Notes: generated by a model from the sequence alone, not told the origin. A stretch of DNA of 45,231 nt from JAJZMA01 sp021850405 (GCA_027365835.1 DAHXLU010000025.1:1-45231); one strand, 5' to 3'; shown: positions 7,976-17,137, counted from the stretch's first letter. Numbers and translations are program-made.

Positions 7976-9145
7976 ATGAGTGCGGATCTGTCCCGGCGTG
8001 AGGCGCGCAGGGCACAGCTTGTGGCGCTGGGACTGCTAGCTGGGGAAGCAGCAGATCCAGCCTCAGTGCTGCAGCGCCTTGCTGCTGTGCAGCTGGACAC
8101 CATATCGGTACTTGCGAGATCGCACGAACTGGTTGTGTTTGCGCGCATGGGCGCGGTCGAATCCGCTGCCATCGAGTCTGCCTACTGGGCTGGTCCACCT
8201 GCTGTGGCGTTCGAATACTGGTACCACGCAGCATGTGTCATACCAGTGGAGGAGTGGCCCACTTTCGCATTCCGGCGCGCCGAACGGAGAGCGCGGGGAC
8301 GGAGGTGGCATGATCTTGAGAACGCAGGCAGCGCCTGTGCCAGCGTGCTGGCCCAGCTGGGTGCCCGGGGCCCGCTGACAGCCCGTGAGATGGGGGGAGC
8401 CAAACTGGGCGGGGCCTGGTGGGACTGGTCCCCCACAAAGGTTGCGGCGGAGTGGTTGCTTGATGTTGGCGAGGTAGTGTGTACCACACGGCGTGGATTT
8501 CAGCGTGTGTATGATCTTCCGGAGCGGGTACTCCCAGCAGGGCTTCTTGGCGTTTCCATGGACAGGGAGACCGCAGTCAGACGCCTTGCGTTGCGGGCTG
8601 CAGTCGCACTGGGGGTCTCAACTATGGCCGACATTGCATGCTATGTTGGGCTGCCGAGAAAAGATGTTGCCGATGCGTTGACAGACCTTGACCTGGAAAC
8701 CGTGGCTGTAGAGGGATGGCGGGATGGAGCCGTGGCTGCTCCAGAAATTCTGGCCAGTCCTGCCGTCTATAACTCGGTACGGGCAAAGCCGCCTATGATC
8801 TCTCCATTCGACCCGCTGCTGTGGGACCGACCACGGGTGGCACGGGTATTTGACTTTCAGCAGCGGCTTGAGGCGTATGTTCCCAAACCACAAAGAATCC
8901 ATGGCTATTTTGCCATGCCAGTATTGGCGGGCGACCGCCTGATTGGTCGTGTAGATCCTGCGCGGGAGCACGGGATGCTGGTTGCCCGCCGAATGCAACT
9001 TGAGCCTGGAATCGGTGCGGTGTCAGGAGCGGCGGCCATCGCAGCGGCTCTGCGAGAGGCCGGCTCCTGGGTCGGCGCACGAGACGTGGTAGTTGATGTA
9101 TCCGAACCCACTGAACTTGTCCGGCTGGTATCCCAGCGTCTTTGA
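7976..9145 (+). CDS. Winged-helix DNA-glycosylase-like protein of the YcaQ/AlkZ family
   Basis: The product has 389 residues from the ATG at 7976. The family signature is clear: an N-terminal LSRREARRAQLVALGL segment, the VQLDTISVLARSHELVVFAR region, the ISPFDPLLWDRPR segment at about residues 270-282, and the closing GYFAMPVLAGDRLIGRVDP segment. YcaQ/AlkZ proteins are HTH_42 winged-helix proteins; characterised members unhook DNA interstrand crosslinks or remove alkylated bases. The AlkZ catalytic QxD/QxQ motif should lie near the N-terminus, and VQLD at about residue 31 fits it. The open frame begins at 7847, but the upstream part has a different composition. No clear Shine-Dalgarno is present. 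The gene stands alone on its strand. Confidence 0.85.
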   Translation: MSADLSRREARRAQLVALGLLAGEAADPASVLQRLAAVQLDTISVLARSHELVVFARMGAVESAAIESAYWAGPPAVAFEYWYHAACVIPVEEWPTFAFRRAERRARGRRWHDLENAGSACASVLAQLGARGPLTAREMGGAKLGGAWWDWSPTKVAAEWLLDVGEVVCTTRRGFQRVYDLPERVLPAGLLGVSMDRETAVRRLALRAAVALGVSTMADIACYVGLPRKDVADALTDLDLETVAVEGWRDGAVAAPEILASPAVYNSVRAKPPMISPFDPLLWDRPRVARVFDFQQRLEAYVPKPQRIHGYFAMPVLAGDRLIGRVDPAREHGMLVARRMQLEPGIGAVSGAAAIAAALREAGSWVGARDVVVDVSEPTELVRLVSQRL

Positions 9146-9984
9146 AAATCACATGCGATTACGTTCGTGGCAGATCCAGGAAGTAGTGCCACCGCTTGGC
9201 GAGTCGGGATACATCCAGAAAGCGAGCGCTCTGGCGAAGGCCGGTATCCACCCAGGTGTCGTGGTCCCGCAAATCCCCACCGCGCCCAGCCCGCCTGGGC
9301 TCGGCGGCCGCAGGTGTCGACCTTGCGCAAGGCTGCGACCAGGGTTGCCAGGTCGCGGGCGAACTGGGCACTCCTGCTCGGGTCTCTGTCTGTGGCGACT
9401 GTGCCGGCAACCAGGTTTGCACCGACCCCGGCAGCGGGTAGTCCGCCCCGTGGCTTTCGATGGCGACTGGGACTGGGGCCGGGAATGGAGAGTGCCATGC
9501 TAACTCCGCCTGGGTCGGCCGCCTGAAGGGGAAAGCGTGCGGCGAGATCGTGGCCAATCAGAAAAATCGCATCGACCGGCCTGCTGGATTGAAAGTATCT
9601 GATCGGCCGTTACGCACTCTTGGGAAACTGGCTCTGTATCAACTTTTGGCCGGCTTTCCTCAGAGATGTCGAGCTCGTTGTTGTGCACCATGACCGCAGC
9701 TCCCTCAACCTCCAAACCCTATGGTCAGCAATCGAGCCCGGAGCAGAGCCATCTCCGATAACGCGCCCAGGAAGCCTGCCTGGCAACCTCGTAGGCGGCT
9801 CCGGTGGGCATAATTTATCCCAGGGACCATCAGAGGCGTGCTGTTACGAGCACCCCACCAAGCTTCTTTTCCAGGTTCCATGCTGGTCAGTCACCGGTGG
9901 CAGGTACACCATTGGGGTAAGCAGGGTGTTCCCTTGCAACCTGTAATCCCTGTGTGGGCGGCCAGCTGCCTGACGGAGCGTTCC
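9146..9984. other. 840-base stretch without an intact gene; possible decayed gene on the minus strand
   Basis: No uninterrupted frame here has convincing composition. On the minus strand, protein-like pieces occur in successive frames. A frame starting at 9715 carries ELDISEESRPKVDTEP and VTADQILSIQQAG. A second frame, from about 9600 down, carries AIFLIGHDLAARFP, then ANLVAGTVATDRDPS and ARDLATLVAALRKV. The pieces are colinear, as expected for one coding region broken by frameshifts. The family is not recognised. The rest (9720-9984) shows no gene, RNA structure or repeat that I can support. Confidence 0.4.
9160..9715 (-). pseudogene. Possible frameshifted remnant of an unrecognised gene
   Basis: Coding-like segments in at least two minus-strand frames follow one another without overlap, with switches near 9580 and perhaps near 9460. 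The first frame starts at a minus-strand start codon at 9715. Neither segment matches a family I know. It could equally be chance open frames in GC-rich DNA. The adjacent 340-residue gene on the same strand is also unrecognised, and a tRNA, a common integration site, lies about 1.6 kb away. Confidence 0.3.
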
Positions 9985-11007
9985 TTACGAGAGGGCCCTT
10001 TCCGATCCGGCTGAGTTCGATCGTATACCACGCTCGCCGCTGCGCTGCACCTGTCGGCGCCGCAATTCCTCGAATAGCGCACGTACCCGTTCCTGACTTT
10101 GCCAGCTCATCTCGTCTACTTCCCCGTGGCTAAGCTGCTCTGGTGCGAGCAGGGGATCTGGGACCCTGACCAGAGGATTCCTGACCTGAGCTGCCTTGCG
10201 ATACCAGGGTATCTCCTGCATGAAGGGACCTTGCAACTGCTCTGGGTACAGCTTGACCAGTATTCCGCGTATGGAGTTACGTTTCAGGAATTGCTGGAGC
10301 TGGGCAGCATTGCCCTCAACCTTTATGCTCGCGTGCCCCAGGTCCCATCCGTAGCCGATCATCAACCGCACCGCGTGTGGTGGAGTTAGTTCACTGGAGG
10401 AGCGCAGCCCAAGTTCCCCGGCATCCTCGCGTGTGTGGGAGATAAAGTTCTCCGACCAGCTCAGGGTAAGTGGATGTGGCGTCCACCGGTGAACAAGCGT
10501 GAACTTTGTGCCCAGGAGATAGGCCCGGTCTACGGGCAGAAGGCTGTCCGCAAGCAGGGTGCGGGCGTCTGCAATGGCTGCCTCCACCTTGGCCCTGTCT
10601 GGGGCTCTGGCCCCGCGTTCTGCTTGACGCAAGGATTTGAGGGCTGACCGGTACTGGGTCTGGGTGACAGGGTCGCCAGGTTTCCCAAGCGCCTGTTGCC
10701 ACTTGAGCATTCGCTTCCGTACTGTCGCCAGCTTTCCTTCGTCAACCAGCTGCTGGGCATTCCAGCCAAGCCAGTGCTCGCGCTCCAGTATCCTGGGATC
10801 GCTCTCCCACCATGCTATGCCCGTCTCAAAACCCCCTGTTCTTTCCTGACCAGGACTGCTTCTGGCAGGAGAGATCCACTGCAACTCATGGAGAACCCAG
10901 TACAGGTTGTCCCCCTTTTTGCCGATCCTTCCGGCTGACTCTATCAAACAGGCAAGTGCTTTTTGTGTATGGAAGGAGTCACGTCCGGTATGGCTCTCCG
11001 GGCTCAT
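9985..11007 (-). CDS. Hypothetical protein, 340 aa, last gene of the efflux operon
   Basis: I do not recognise this protein. It is soluble, with no signal peptide or membrane span, and has many charged residues and tryptophans. A helical, Arg/Lys/Gln-rich middle (about residues 85-150) is followed by a more mixed region containing HRWTPHPLTLSW and GYGWDLGHASIKVEG. A second helical, Arg-rich segment (EERVRALFEELRRR-like) lies near the C-terminus. The ATG at 11007 is 23 bases after the MFS exporter stop on the same strand, so it is probably cotranscribed with the MarR/RND/MFS genes. There is only a weak ribosome-binding site, and the true start could be one of the later methionines. Codon composition resembles the neighbours. 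Confidence 0.55.
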   Translation of the reverse strand: MSPESHTGRDSFHTQKALACLIESAGRIGKKGDNLYWVLHELQWISPARSSPGQERTGGFETGIAWWESDPRILEREHWLGWNAQQLVDEGKLATVRKRMLKWQQALGKPGDPVTQTQYRSALKSLRQAERGARAPDRAKVEAAIADARTLLADSLLPVDRAYLLGTKFTLVHRWTPHPLTLSWSENFISHTREDAGELGLRSSSELTPPHAVRLMIGYGWDLGHASIKVEGNAAQLQQFLKRNSIRGILVKLYPEQLQGPFMQEIPWYRKAAQVRNPLVRVPDPLLAPEQLSHGEVDEMSWQSQERVRALFEELRRRQVQRSGERGIRSNSAGSERALS

Positions 11008-11030
11008 CCCACGAATACCGTCTCTTTCTG

Positions 11031-12713
11031 CTATGCCTCGGTCATTGCCCCGGGCTTGCCTTCGGGGAGGGTGGTCTCAGGGTCAGAGGGTGTTGATGAC
11101 CCAAACCCCTCGTCAACACCCTCAAGCATGTGCAGGTGTCCTCCCCGCTCGCGAAGCGGTATCTCGCGCAGGAACCAGCTAAATAGGAAGGCGATGACCA
11201 TGAATGGAACTGCACCCCAGAACACAAGGTCGATGGAGTTGGCATATCCGGCGATAAACGGAGTGTGAATAGCCGATGGCAGGTGGTCTATGAACACTGG
11301 TGTTGCGGATACCGAGGCAGCATTGTGGCCGGCAAGTGTCTCCAGTACCTTTCTGTTGGCGATGAGGACAGGTATCGGTATGGAATGCAGGGCCTTGGGA
11401 ATCGTATTTGCAAGGCTATTGGAAAAGATGCTGCCGAACACCGCTACGCCGATTGCGCCCCCCATCGAGCGAAAGAAGGTTGCTGCCGAGGTAGCAGCGC
11501 CAAGATCACGGTACTGTACTGCGTTCTGTACCGCTACCACGAGCACCTGCATGCAGCAGCCAAATCCTATGCCCAGGATCACCATGTAGAGAGTGACGAG
11601 CAGCATGGATGTCTGCGGCTGGAGGGTTGCAAAGAGCGCCATCGCCAGGACGGCAATTCCAGTACCCAGGATGGGCCACACCTTGTATTTGCCTGTTCTG
11701 GAGATCAGCTGTCCGCTCAGTATGGAGGCAAAGAGTAGCCCAACCATCATGGGGACCAGCTGGAGGCCGGAATTTGTGGCCGATTCGCCCTTGACGATCT
11801 GCATGTACTGCGGCAGGAAGATAATGGCTCCAAACATTGCAAAGCCGACCAGGAATCCGACGATGCTGGAGACGGTAAATACCCTGTTTTTGAAGAACTG
11901 GAGGGCAAGGATCGGTTCTGGGACGTGCTGCTCGATAACCGCCCAGGCGCCAAGGAAACCAAGGCCAAGCAGTGCAAGGCCGAATGTCTGCCAGGAGCCC
12001 CAGGGATACTGGGTGCCGCCCCACGTTACCATCAGAATGATCGCTGTCGTGCCTGCTGAAAGGACGGCAGCTCCCACCCAGTCAATCCTGTGCTCAATCC
12101 GGTGCCTGGGCAGATGCAGCACAAGGGCGATGACGATAAGGGCTGCAATTCCTATCGGGACATTGACATAAAAGACCCACCGCCAGGAGAGGTTGTCCAC
12201 GAAGAAACCACCAATCAGTGGGCCGGCCACAGTAGCAAGGGCGAAAACACCTCCAAAATAGCCCATGTAGCGCCCCCTTTCACGGGGTGGTACTACGTCT
12301 CCAATGATTGCCTGGGAGCCGACCATGAGACCACCAGCGCCCAGTCCCTGCAGGGCACGGAATCCAATCAGCTGCGACATGTTCTGGGCCTGGCCCGAGA
12401 GGGCTGAACCGATAAGGAAGATGACGATGGCGAGCATGAAGAGCCCCTTGCGGCCCACCATGTCGCCAATCTTGCCGTAAAGTGGCGTGGATACAGTAGA
12501 GGTCAGGATGTAGCCAGTCACTACCCAGGAGAGCTGGCTCTGGCCACCCAGATCGCCAACGATTGTGGGCAGTGCGGTAGAGACTATTGTCTGGTCCAGG
12601 GCACTGACCAGCATTGCCAGCATAAGGGCACCAAATATGGCTGCCAAGGGCTTGCCAGAGACGTAGACAGGCGCGCGCTCGTGGGCGGCCTGGGTGATTG
12701 CGTGCTCGCTCAT
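11031..12713 (-). CDS. DHA2-family MFS multidrug exporter (EmrB/QacA type, 14 spans)
   Basis: The 560-residue protein has about 14 membrane segments, as usual for the DHA2 drug:H+ antiporters. The first span contains SALDQTIVSTALPTI with Asp40, the proton-coupling acid of this family. Motif A follows as GKIGDMVGRKG at about 80-90. The antiporter motif C lies in the fifth span (VAGPLIGGFF). The cytoplasmic tail (about 520-560) is acidic and Pro-rich. It should export hydrophobic or cationic compounds using the proton gradient. It sits 62 bases after the RND gene on the same strand, has an ATG at 12713, and should be transcribed with the MarR regulator. Substrates cannot be predicted. Confidence 0.93.
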   Translation of the reverse strand: MSEHAITQAAHERAPVYVSGKPLAAIFGALMLAMLVSALDQTIVSTALPTIVGDLGGQSQLSWVVTGYILTSTVSTPLYGKIGDMVGRKGLFMLAIVIFLIGSALSGQAQNMSQLIGFRALQGLGAGGLMVGSQAIIGDVVPPRERGRYMGYFGGVFALATVAGPLIGGFFVDNLSWRWVFYVNVPIGIAALIVIALVLHLPRHRIEHRIDWVGAAVLSAGTTAIILMVTWGGTQYPWGSWQTFGLALLGLGFLGAWAVIEQHVPEPILALQFFKNRVFTVSSIVGFLVGFAMFGAIIFLPQYMQIVKGESATNSGLQLVPMMVGLLFASILSGQLISRTGKYKVWPILGTGIAVLAMALFATLQPQTSMLLVTLYMVILGIGFGCCMQVLVVAVQNAVQYRDLGAATSAATFFRSMGGAIGVAVFGSIFSNSLANTIPKALHSIPIPVLIANRKVLETLAGHNAASVSATPVFIDHLPSAIHTPFIAGYANSIDLVFWGAVPFMVIAFLFSWFLREIPLRERGGHLHMLEGVDEGFGSSTPSDPETTLPEGKPGAMTEA

Positions 12714-12775
12714 GGTAACTGTCCCTTGTAGCTTGTATTGACTGCGCTGGTGATTTCTGGTTTTTCCCTGCGCAT

Positions 12776-15700
12776 CTAGCTGGTCTCTCCCTGCAGGGAG
12801 CGTTGCTGCTTGCGCGCTGCTGCCTCGTCAAATGCCTTGTCCAGTGCCAGGGATTGTCGCGGTCCGGTGAAGCGGGAGGCAAGCGAGTAAAGGACAGGGA
12901 CCAGTATCAGCGTAAGGATAGTACTGGTGAAGAGCCCACCAATGACGACAATGGCCAGCGGAGCACTGATAAACCCACCCCCAGAGTTGCCGCTCACAGC
13001 AAGTGGTAGTAAGGCCAGCAGAGTGGCACAGGCTGTCATGAGAATCGGCCGCAGTCTCCTCCTTCCACCAGCGATGAGTGCATCCTGCAGCTCCATGCCG
13101 TGCTCCCGATACTGCTCTACCAGATCCAGCAGGACGATGGCATTGGTCACTACGATGCCAGTCAGCATAAGTATCCCGATTAGTCCGGGGAGTGAAAGTG
13201 GGGTGCCCGTAAGCGCCAGGGCGATCACGGCTCCGGTCGCAGCAAACGGGATGGAGACGAGCAGAATAAGCGGTTTCAGGAACGATCTGAAGGTGGCTAC
13301 CATCACCATGTAGACAAGGGCGATGGCTCCCAGTATGGCGAGCAGGAACTGTTCCAGCACCGTGGACAGTTCCTGGAATGCTCCTCCAGTGGAAGTGGTC
13401 ACGCCAACGGGCAGGCTGACTGTTTTCAGTTCCCTGGTGACCTGCCGCTGAACCGCAGCGGTGTTGTTGCTGTTGATGTTGGCGGTAATGGTAGCCGACT
13501 CTTCCCCATTTGTCCTTGCAATTGCCTGCGGCCCTGCCACCTGGGATAGAGTCACCAGCTGCGAGAGCGGCACTATACCCCCTGCTGTCGCAATGGGGAG
13601 TCTGCCTAGTGCTGTACCTGAGTCGATGAGGGCACCAGGGTAGCTAACCTGGATGGCGACGGGGCCAGAGGCAAGGTTGGCAGTACCTGCTCCCTGACCG
13701 TTGATAGCCTGGGCTACCAGCGCCGAGAGTGTGGCCAGGGTGAGGCCGGAATGGGCCAGTGCTGGCCTGGGCGAGAGCTGGTAGGCCGGCTTGCTGGCTG
13801 CCAGATCCGACTGGATATTGGACAGGCTCGGGACCTTGGCCAGGGCAGCCTCCACGCGCCCAGATGCTATGGCAAGTGCAGCTGGAGTGTTCCCATTCAG
13901 CTGTATGGAATACTGGTTTGCACTTGCAGTCGACGAAGAGGAGGCAGCGGCCTCCTGAATTGTGGCTGGGCCCTGGTACTGCCTGATCCTCTTTCCAACA
14001 GCCGCATAGGCTGCGTTGTAGGCGCCAGTCTTTACCAGAAGGGTGAGTGTCGCTTTTGTCGGGGTGGCTGGCACTGAGCCTGGGGGAGCGTACGGGTCCA
14101 CGTTGCCGCCAACTGTGGCCTGGTAGCCTGTGATTCCAGGTACGTTCCGGATAAGCTGCTCAACGCGCACGGTCTGGCTATTGGTCTGGGCCAGGGTGCT
14201 GTTGGCTGGCATTTTCAGGTTAACGGTGAAATCCGGACTTGAAGACTGGTCCAGCAGGTTTATCTGGAGGGTTGGAATGAGACTCATCGATGCGAGGAAG
14301 AAAACTACTGCCCCCGCAACCACTGGCCCGCGGTGGGAGGTGGCCCATTTGATGATGGGCACATACCGTTTCTGGAGTGGTCCATTAGCCACGTCCTCAA
14401 CCACTTTTTTCGGCGTGGGTAGAAACCTGGAGGCAAGCAGTGGTACAACGGTGAGCGCAACTATGAGAGAGGTGACAAGGGCGGCTACCACAGTTAGGGC
14501 AAACGGGGCAAAAAATTCCCCTGCAATGCCGGTCATGAATGCAATGGGGAGAAACACTCCCACCGTAGTCAAGGTGGATGCGGTGACGGCTCCAGCTATC
14601 TCTCTGGACGCAGTGTAGGCAGCAAGCTTCGGTTCCTCTCCCTCAGTTACATGTCTGCTGGTGTTTTCCAGCACAACTATCGCGTCATCTACGACTCTTC
14701 CCACTGCAACCATAAGGCCTCCAAGGGTAAGAATATTGAGCGTCAGCCCCTGCGACCAGAGCACTACCAGTGCTACCAGCAGGGAGAGAGGAATGGAGAT
14801 GGCCGCAACCAGTGTGGCGCGCAGATTGCGCAGGAAGGCGTAGATGACGATGACTGCGAAGATGGCGCCCAGCAGCCCTTCCTGCAGAATGCCATTGATT
14901 GCATTTGTAATCGGCACCGCATTATCCACTATGGGTTGCAGTCTTGCGCCATTTCCCATCTGGGCTTCTATTCCAGGAAGTGCGGCTTTTACCGCATTGG
15001 CAACGGTTACCGTGTTGGACGTTGAACTGTTGGTGATGCTTATTCCGATGCTGGCGTGGCCATTGGTCGTTGTTATCGTGTCTGCCGGCACTGTGATCAG
15101 CCTTACCGTGGCAACACTGCCGACGTTGATCGGGCCAGTGGGCTGGCCGGCCTGCGGAGATGAGGTGGCGCCCGGCGCCCCTCCTTGTGCAGTTGTCACC
15201 GGTATGACAGTCCCTGTTATCTGGGCAATGCTGTCCAGCTGTCCATACACCTGAACCGGGATACTTTCGCCATCCTGGGTTATGGCTCCAACCGATTCCA
15301 CTACGGAGGAGCCGGAAATTGCTGCAGCGACCTGTGAGACCGAGACATGATGGCGAAGCGCAAGGGCTGGATTGACAGTTACGAGCACCTCATTTGTGGG
15401 TGCTCCAGTTAGATTGACGTTGGACACTCCGCTTATGGCCTGCAGTCTTGGAACCGCATACCGCTGCAGGGAAGCAGTGAGACTGGCGAGTGTCCCCTTT
15501 GAATAGGCGGCATACTCCAGAATGGGGATGCTGCTGGTTGAAAAGGTCTCGATGGTTGTGTTGCCTGCGGCGACAGGAAGCCTGCCCTTGAGTGCCTGTA
15601 CGGCTGAGGAGATCTGCTGCTGGATGGCGTTGGGGTCTACGCCCTGGTTGAACTCGACAAACACCAGGGAAACTCCAGGTTCCGAGCCAGAAATTACAGT

Positions 15701-15937
15701 ATTTACTCCTGATATGTTCTGGACGGCAGCATCAATAGGTACCGTTACTTCTGAGTCCACCAGCTCTGGGGAAGCACCTGGATCCGGGGTGATGACTATG
15801 AATCCGGGCAGGGATATGTTTGGCAGCAGGTTTTGCTGAAGCTGTGTGGCGGCGATAATCCCTGCAGCAAAAAGGACCACAATCCCGATAAGGACCACCG
15901 GTCCTGATTTAAGTGCGAGGCGCGTCAGGCGTGACAT
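12776..15937 (-). CDS. RND-family efflux permease (AcrB/HAE1-like) without partners
   Basis: The 1053-residue protein is full length for the AcrB/HAE1 group. The first span is at about 12-30, followed by a large extracytoplasmic porter domain, a block of spans from about 350 to 540, a second porter domain, and a second block of spans at the C-terminus. The proton-relay pair typical of TM4 is present (GRVVDDAIVVLENTSRH, Asp417 and Asp418). In diderm bacteria this pump works with a periplasmic adaptor and an outer-membrane channel. Neither is encoded here; the next gene is an MFS exporter. The start ATG at 15937 has AAAGGG about 9 bases upstream. A MarR gene precedes it by 72 bases. Confidence 0.93.
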   Translation of the reverse strand: MSRLTRLALKSGPVVLIGIVVLFAAGIIAATQLQQNLLPNISLPGFIVITPDPGASPELVDSEVTVPIDAAVQNISGVNTVISGSEPGVSLVFVEFNQGVDPNAIQQQISSAVQALKGRLPVAAGNTTIETFSTSSIPILEYAAYSKGTLASLTASLQRYAVPRLQAISGVSNVNLTGAPTNEVLVTVNPALALRHHVSVSQVAAAISGSSVVESVGAITQDGESIPVQVYGQLDSIAQITGTVIPVTTAQGGAPGATSSPQAGQPTGPINVGSVATVRLITVPADTITTTNGHASIGISITNSSTSNTVTVANAVKAALPGIEAQMGNGARLQPIVDNAVPITNAINGILQEGLLGAIFAVIVIYAFLRNLRATLVAAISIPLSLLVALVVLWSQGLTLNILTLGGLMVAVGRVVDDAIVVLENTSRHVTEGEEPKLAAYTASREIAGAVTASTLTTVGVFLPIAFMTGIAGEFFAPFALTVVAALVTSLIVALTVVPLLASRFLPTPKKVVEDVANGPLQKRYVPIIKWATSHRGPVVAGAVVFFLASMSLIPTLQINLLDQSSSPDFTVNLKMPANSTLAQTNSQTVRVEQLIRNVPGITGYQATVGGNVDPYAPPGSVPATPTKATLTLLVKTGAYNAAYAAVGKRIRQYQGPATIQEAAASSSSTASANQYSIQLNGNTPAALAIASGRVEAALAKVPSLSNIQSDLAASKPAYQLSPRPALAHSGLTLATLSALVAQAINGQGAGTANLASGPVAIQVSYPGALIDSGTALGRLPIATAGGIVPLSQLVTLSQVAGPQAIARTNGEESATITANINSNNTAAVQRQVTRELKTVSLPVGVTTSTGGAFQELSTVLEQFLLAILGAIALVYMVMVATFRSFLKPLILLVSIPFAATGAVIALALTGTPLSLPGLIGILMLTGIVVTNAIVLLDLVEQYREHGMELQDALIAGGRRRLRPILMTACATLLALLPLAVSGNSGGGFISAPLAIVVIGGLFTSTILTLILVPVLYSLASRFTGPRQSLALDKAFDEAAARKQQRSLQGETS

Positions 15938-16009
15938 GTGGCAGGGCCCTTTATTTTGTTGGTAGCGATGAGGTGCAGCTGCTTTCCATCGAGGGTCTTG
16001 CTGGCAGTG

Positions 16010-16564
16010 TCATGAGTGGATAGCTCCGCCCGAGGGCTGCTCGCCCTCAGCCTCGATTTTTTCAGCCAGACGCAGACATAGCTGCTGGAGTGTCTTTAAC
16101 TCCTGGCTGGAGAGAGTCATGGCAAATGCGGTTTCCCGCTCGACGGTTGGTTTTAGCAGTTCGTTGACTTTGGCAGTGCCATGCCCGCTAAGGCGGACCA
16201 GTATGGAGCGCCTGTCATGTGGTGCTGGGGAGCGCAGGACCAGGCCATCCCTTTCCAGTCCATCCACCAGGCCGGTGATGTTGCGGGGTGTGACCCGTAG
16301 TTTTTCCGCCAGGGTCCCCATGAGGAGGCCCTCTGATGGAGCCAGGCGCAGTAGCATGAGCAGGTGGAGCCGCCCCTCGGAAAGGCCCTCACGCGCAGCC
16401 CAAAGCCGCATCTGATGGTGCAGATCCAGGGCTGTTCGTCGTACGGCCGCAAGCGCCTCAAGTGGCAGCGGATTTTCAGTGATACTCTGGAGCAGTTCGC
16501 GGGCGCGAGGGTCATAAAGGCTGCCGTCTGCGGCGCGGTTGATCTGTTTATTTACCTCAGACAT
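16010..16564 (-). CDS. MarR-family regulator of the RND/MFS operon
   Basis: The product has 184 residues with a winged helix-turn-helix at about 75-130: LLMGTLAEKLRVTPRNITGLVDGLERDGLV is the recognition region, split across helices, then the wing DRRSILVRLSG. Such proteins form dimers that bind palindromes and release DNA when they bind a phenolic or lipophilic ligand. The gene is first in the operon with the RND and MFS pumps, and a strong palindrome overlaps its promoter. Autorepression with derepression by pump substrates is therefore the likely logic. The N-terminal 45 residues before the conserved domain are longer than in the shortest MarR proteins. Confidence 0.93.
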   Translation of the reverse strand: MSEVNKQINRAADGSLYDPRARELLQSITENPLPLEALAAVRRTALDLHHQMRLWAAREGLSEGRLHLLMLLRLAPSEGLLMGTLAEKLRVTPRNITGLVDGLERDGLVLRSPAPHDRRSILVRLSGHGTAKVNELLKPTVERETAFAMTLSSQELKTLQQLCLRLAEKIEAEGEQPSGGAIHS

Positions 16565-16565
16565 A

Positions 16566-16584
16566 ATATAGCACTACACTATAT
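16566..16584 (-). promoter_or_regulatory. MarR operator palindrome overlapping the -10 box
   Basis: The arms ATATAG and CTATAT are separated by 7 bases, and the site begins two bases upstream of the MarR start codon. On the minus strand the same bases contain TATAGT (16583-16578), a good -10 hexamer, placing the mRNA start a few bases before the ATG. A bound repressor would cover the promoter. Confidence 0.7.
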
Positions 16585-16726
16585 CACCTTACAGAAAAAA
16601 GACAGCATTCATGCGTGGACAGGCGCTTCCTGGCCTGGGTCAGGTAGTCCTGTAGCTGGGTAAGAGCTGGGGACGGCGCTGGTGGGTCAGGCTGCTGGCC
16701 CGATCCGACCCTGGTTCCTCTCCTTC

Positions 16727-16748
16727 CTAGCGGGAGTTTCCCCGCTAG
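16727..16748 (-). terminator. Eight-pair hairpin at the gcvH stop codon
   Basis: CTAGCGGG (16727-16734) and CCCGCTAG (16741-16748) pair perfectly around a 6-base loop, and the gcvH stop codon is inside one arm. No T-run follows on the minus strand, so it may be an RNA 3'-end stabiliser rather than an intrinsic terminator. Confidence 0.45.
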
Positions 16749-17137
16749 TTGCCCTCTCCTGCATGGCTGATGAGTTTTTCGTACTCTTCCTTCCCCAGCA
16801 GCTCAGGCAGCTCCCCAGCGTCTTCTATCTGCAGCAGCCACCCTGCGCCATATGGATCGCTGTTGATGAGGTCAGGGCGTTCAGCGAGTACATCGTTGCG
16901 GCGGGCAACCTTGCCGCCTACTGGTGCAAAAAGGTCACTTGCTGCCTTGACCGACTCAATGGTTCCGAACCGCTCGCCCACCGCCACGTTGACCCCTGGC
17001 TGAGGCAGCTCGACAAAGATGACATCTCCAAGCTGAGCCTGGGCGTGGTCGGTAATTCCAACCCGGAAGGTTCCATCCCCGGCCGGTTCCACCCATTCGT
17101 GGGTCCTGGTGAAGCGCAAGTTGTCTGGGGTCTGCAC
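16745..17137 (-). CDS. gcvH: Glycine cleavage system H protein
   Basis: The product has 130 residues from a GTG at 17137. GcvH carries the lipoyl arm that shuttles the aminomethyl group between the P, T and L proteins of the glycine cleavage complex. The start is fixed by a strong AAAGGAGC Shine-Dalgarno and by the conserved opening NLRFTRTHEWVE. The lipoylated lysine lies in GTIESVKAASDLFAP, at about residue 64. The end (GAGWLLQIEDAGELPELLGKEEYEKLI, in segments) is family-typical. The frame stays open upstream into gcvT, but that extension is not conserved-looking. It begins 10 bases after the gcvT stop. No gcvP is present in the window. Confidence 0.96.
   Translation of the reverse strand: MQTPDNLRFTRTHEWVEPAGDGTFRVGITDHAQAQLGDVIFVELPQPGVNVAVGERFGTIESVKAASDLFAPVGGKVARRNDVLAERPDLINSDPYGAGWLLQIEDAGELPELLGKEEYEKLISHAGEGN

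Noticed and set aside
7467..8234. Open frame on the minus strand crossing tRNA-Val
   Set aside because: It runs through a functional tRNA and the start of the YcaQ-like gene; composition is shadow-like and there is no ribosome-binding site.
14922..14930. TTATCCACT, close to a DnaA box
   Set aside because: It is a single copy inside the RND coding sequence; an origin would show a cluster in a non-coding, AT-rich region, and none is present.
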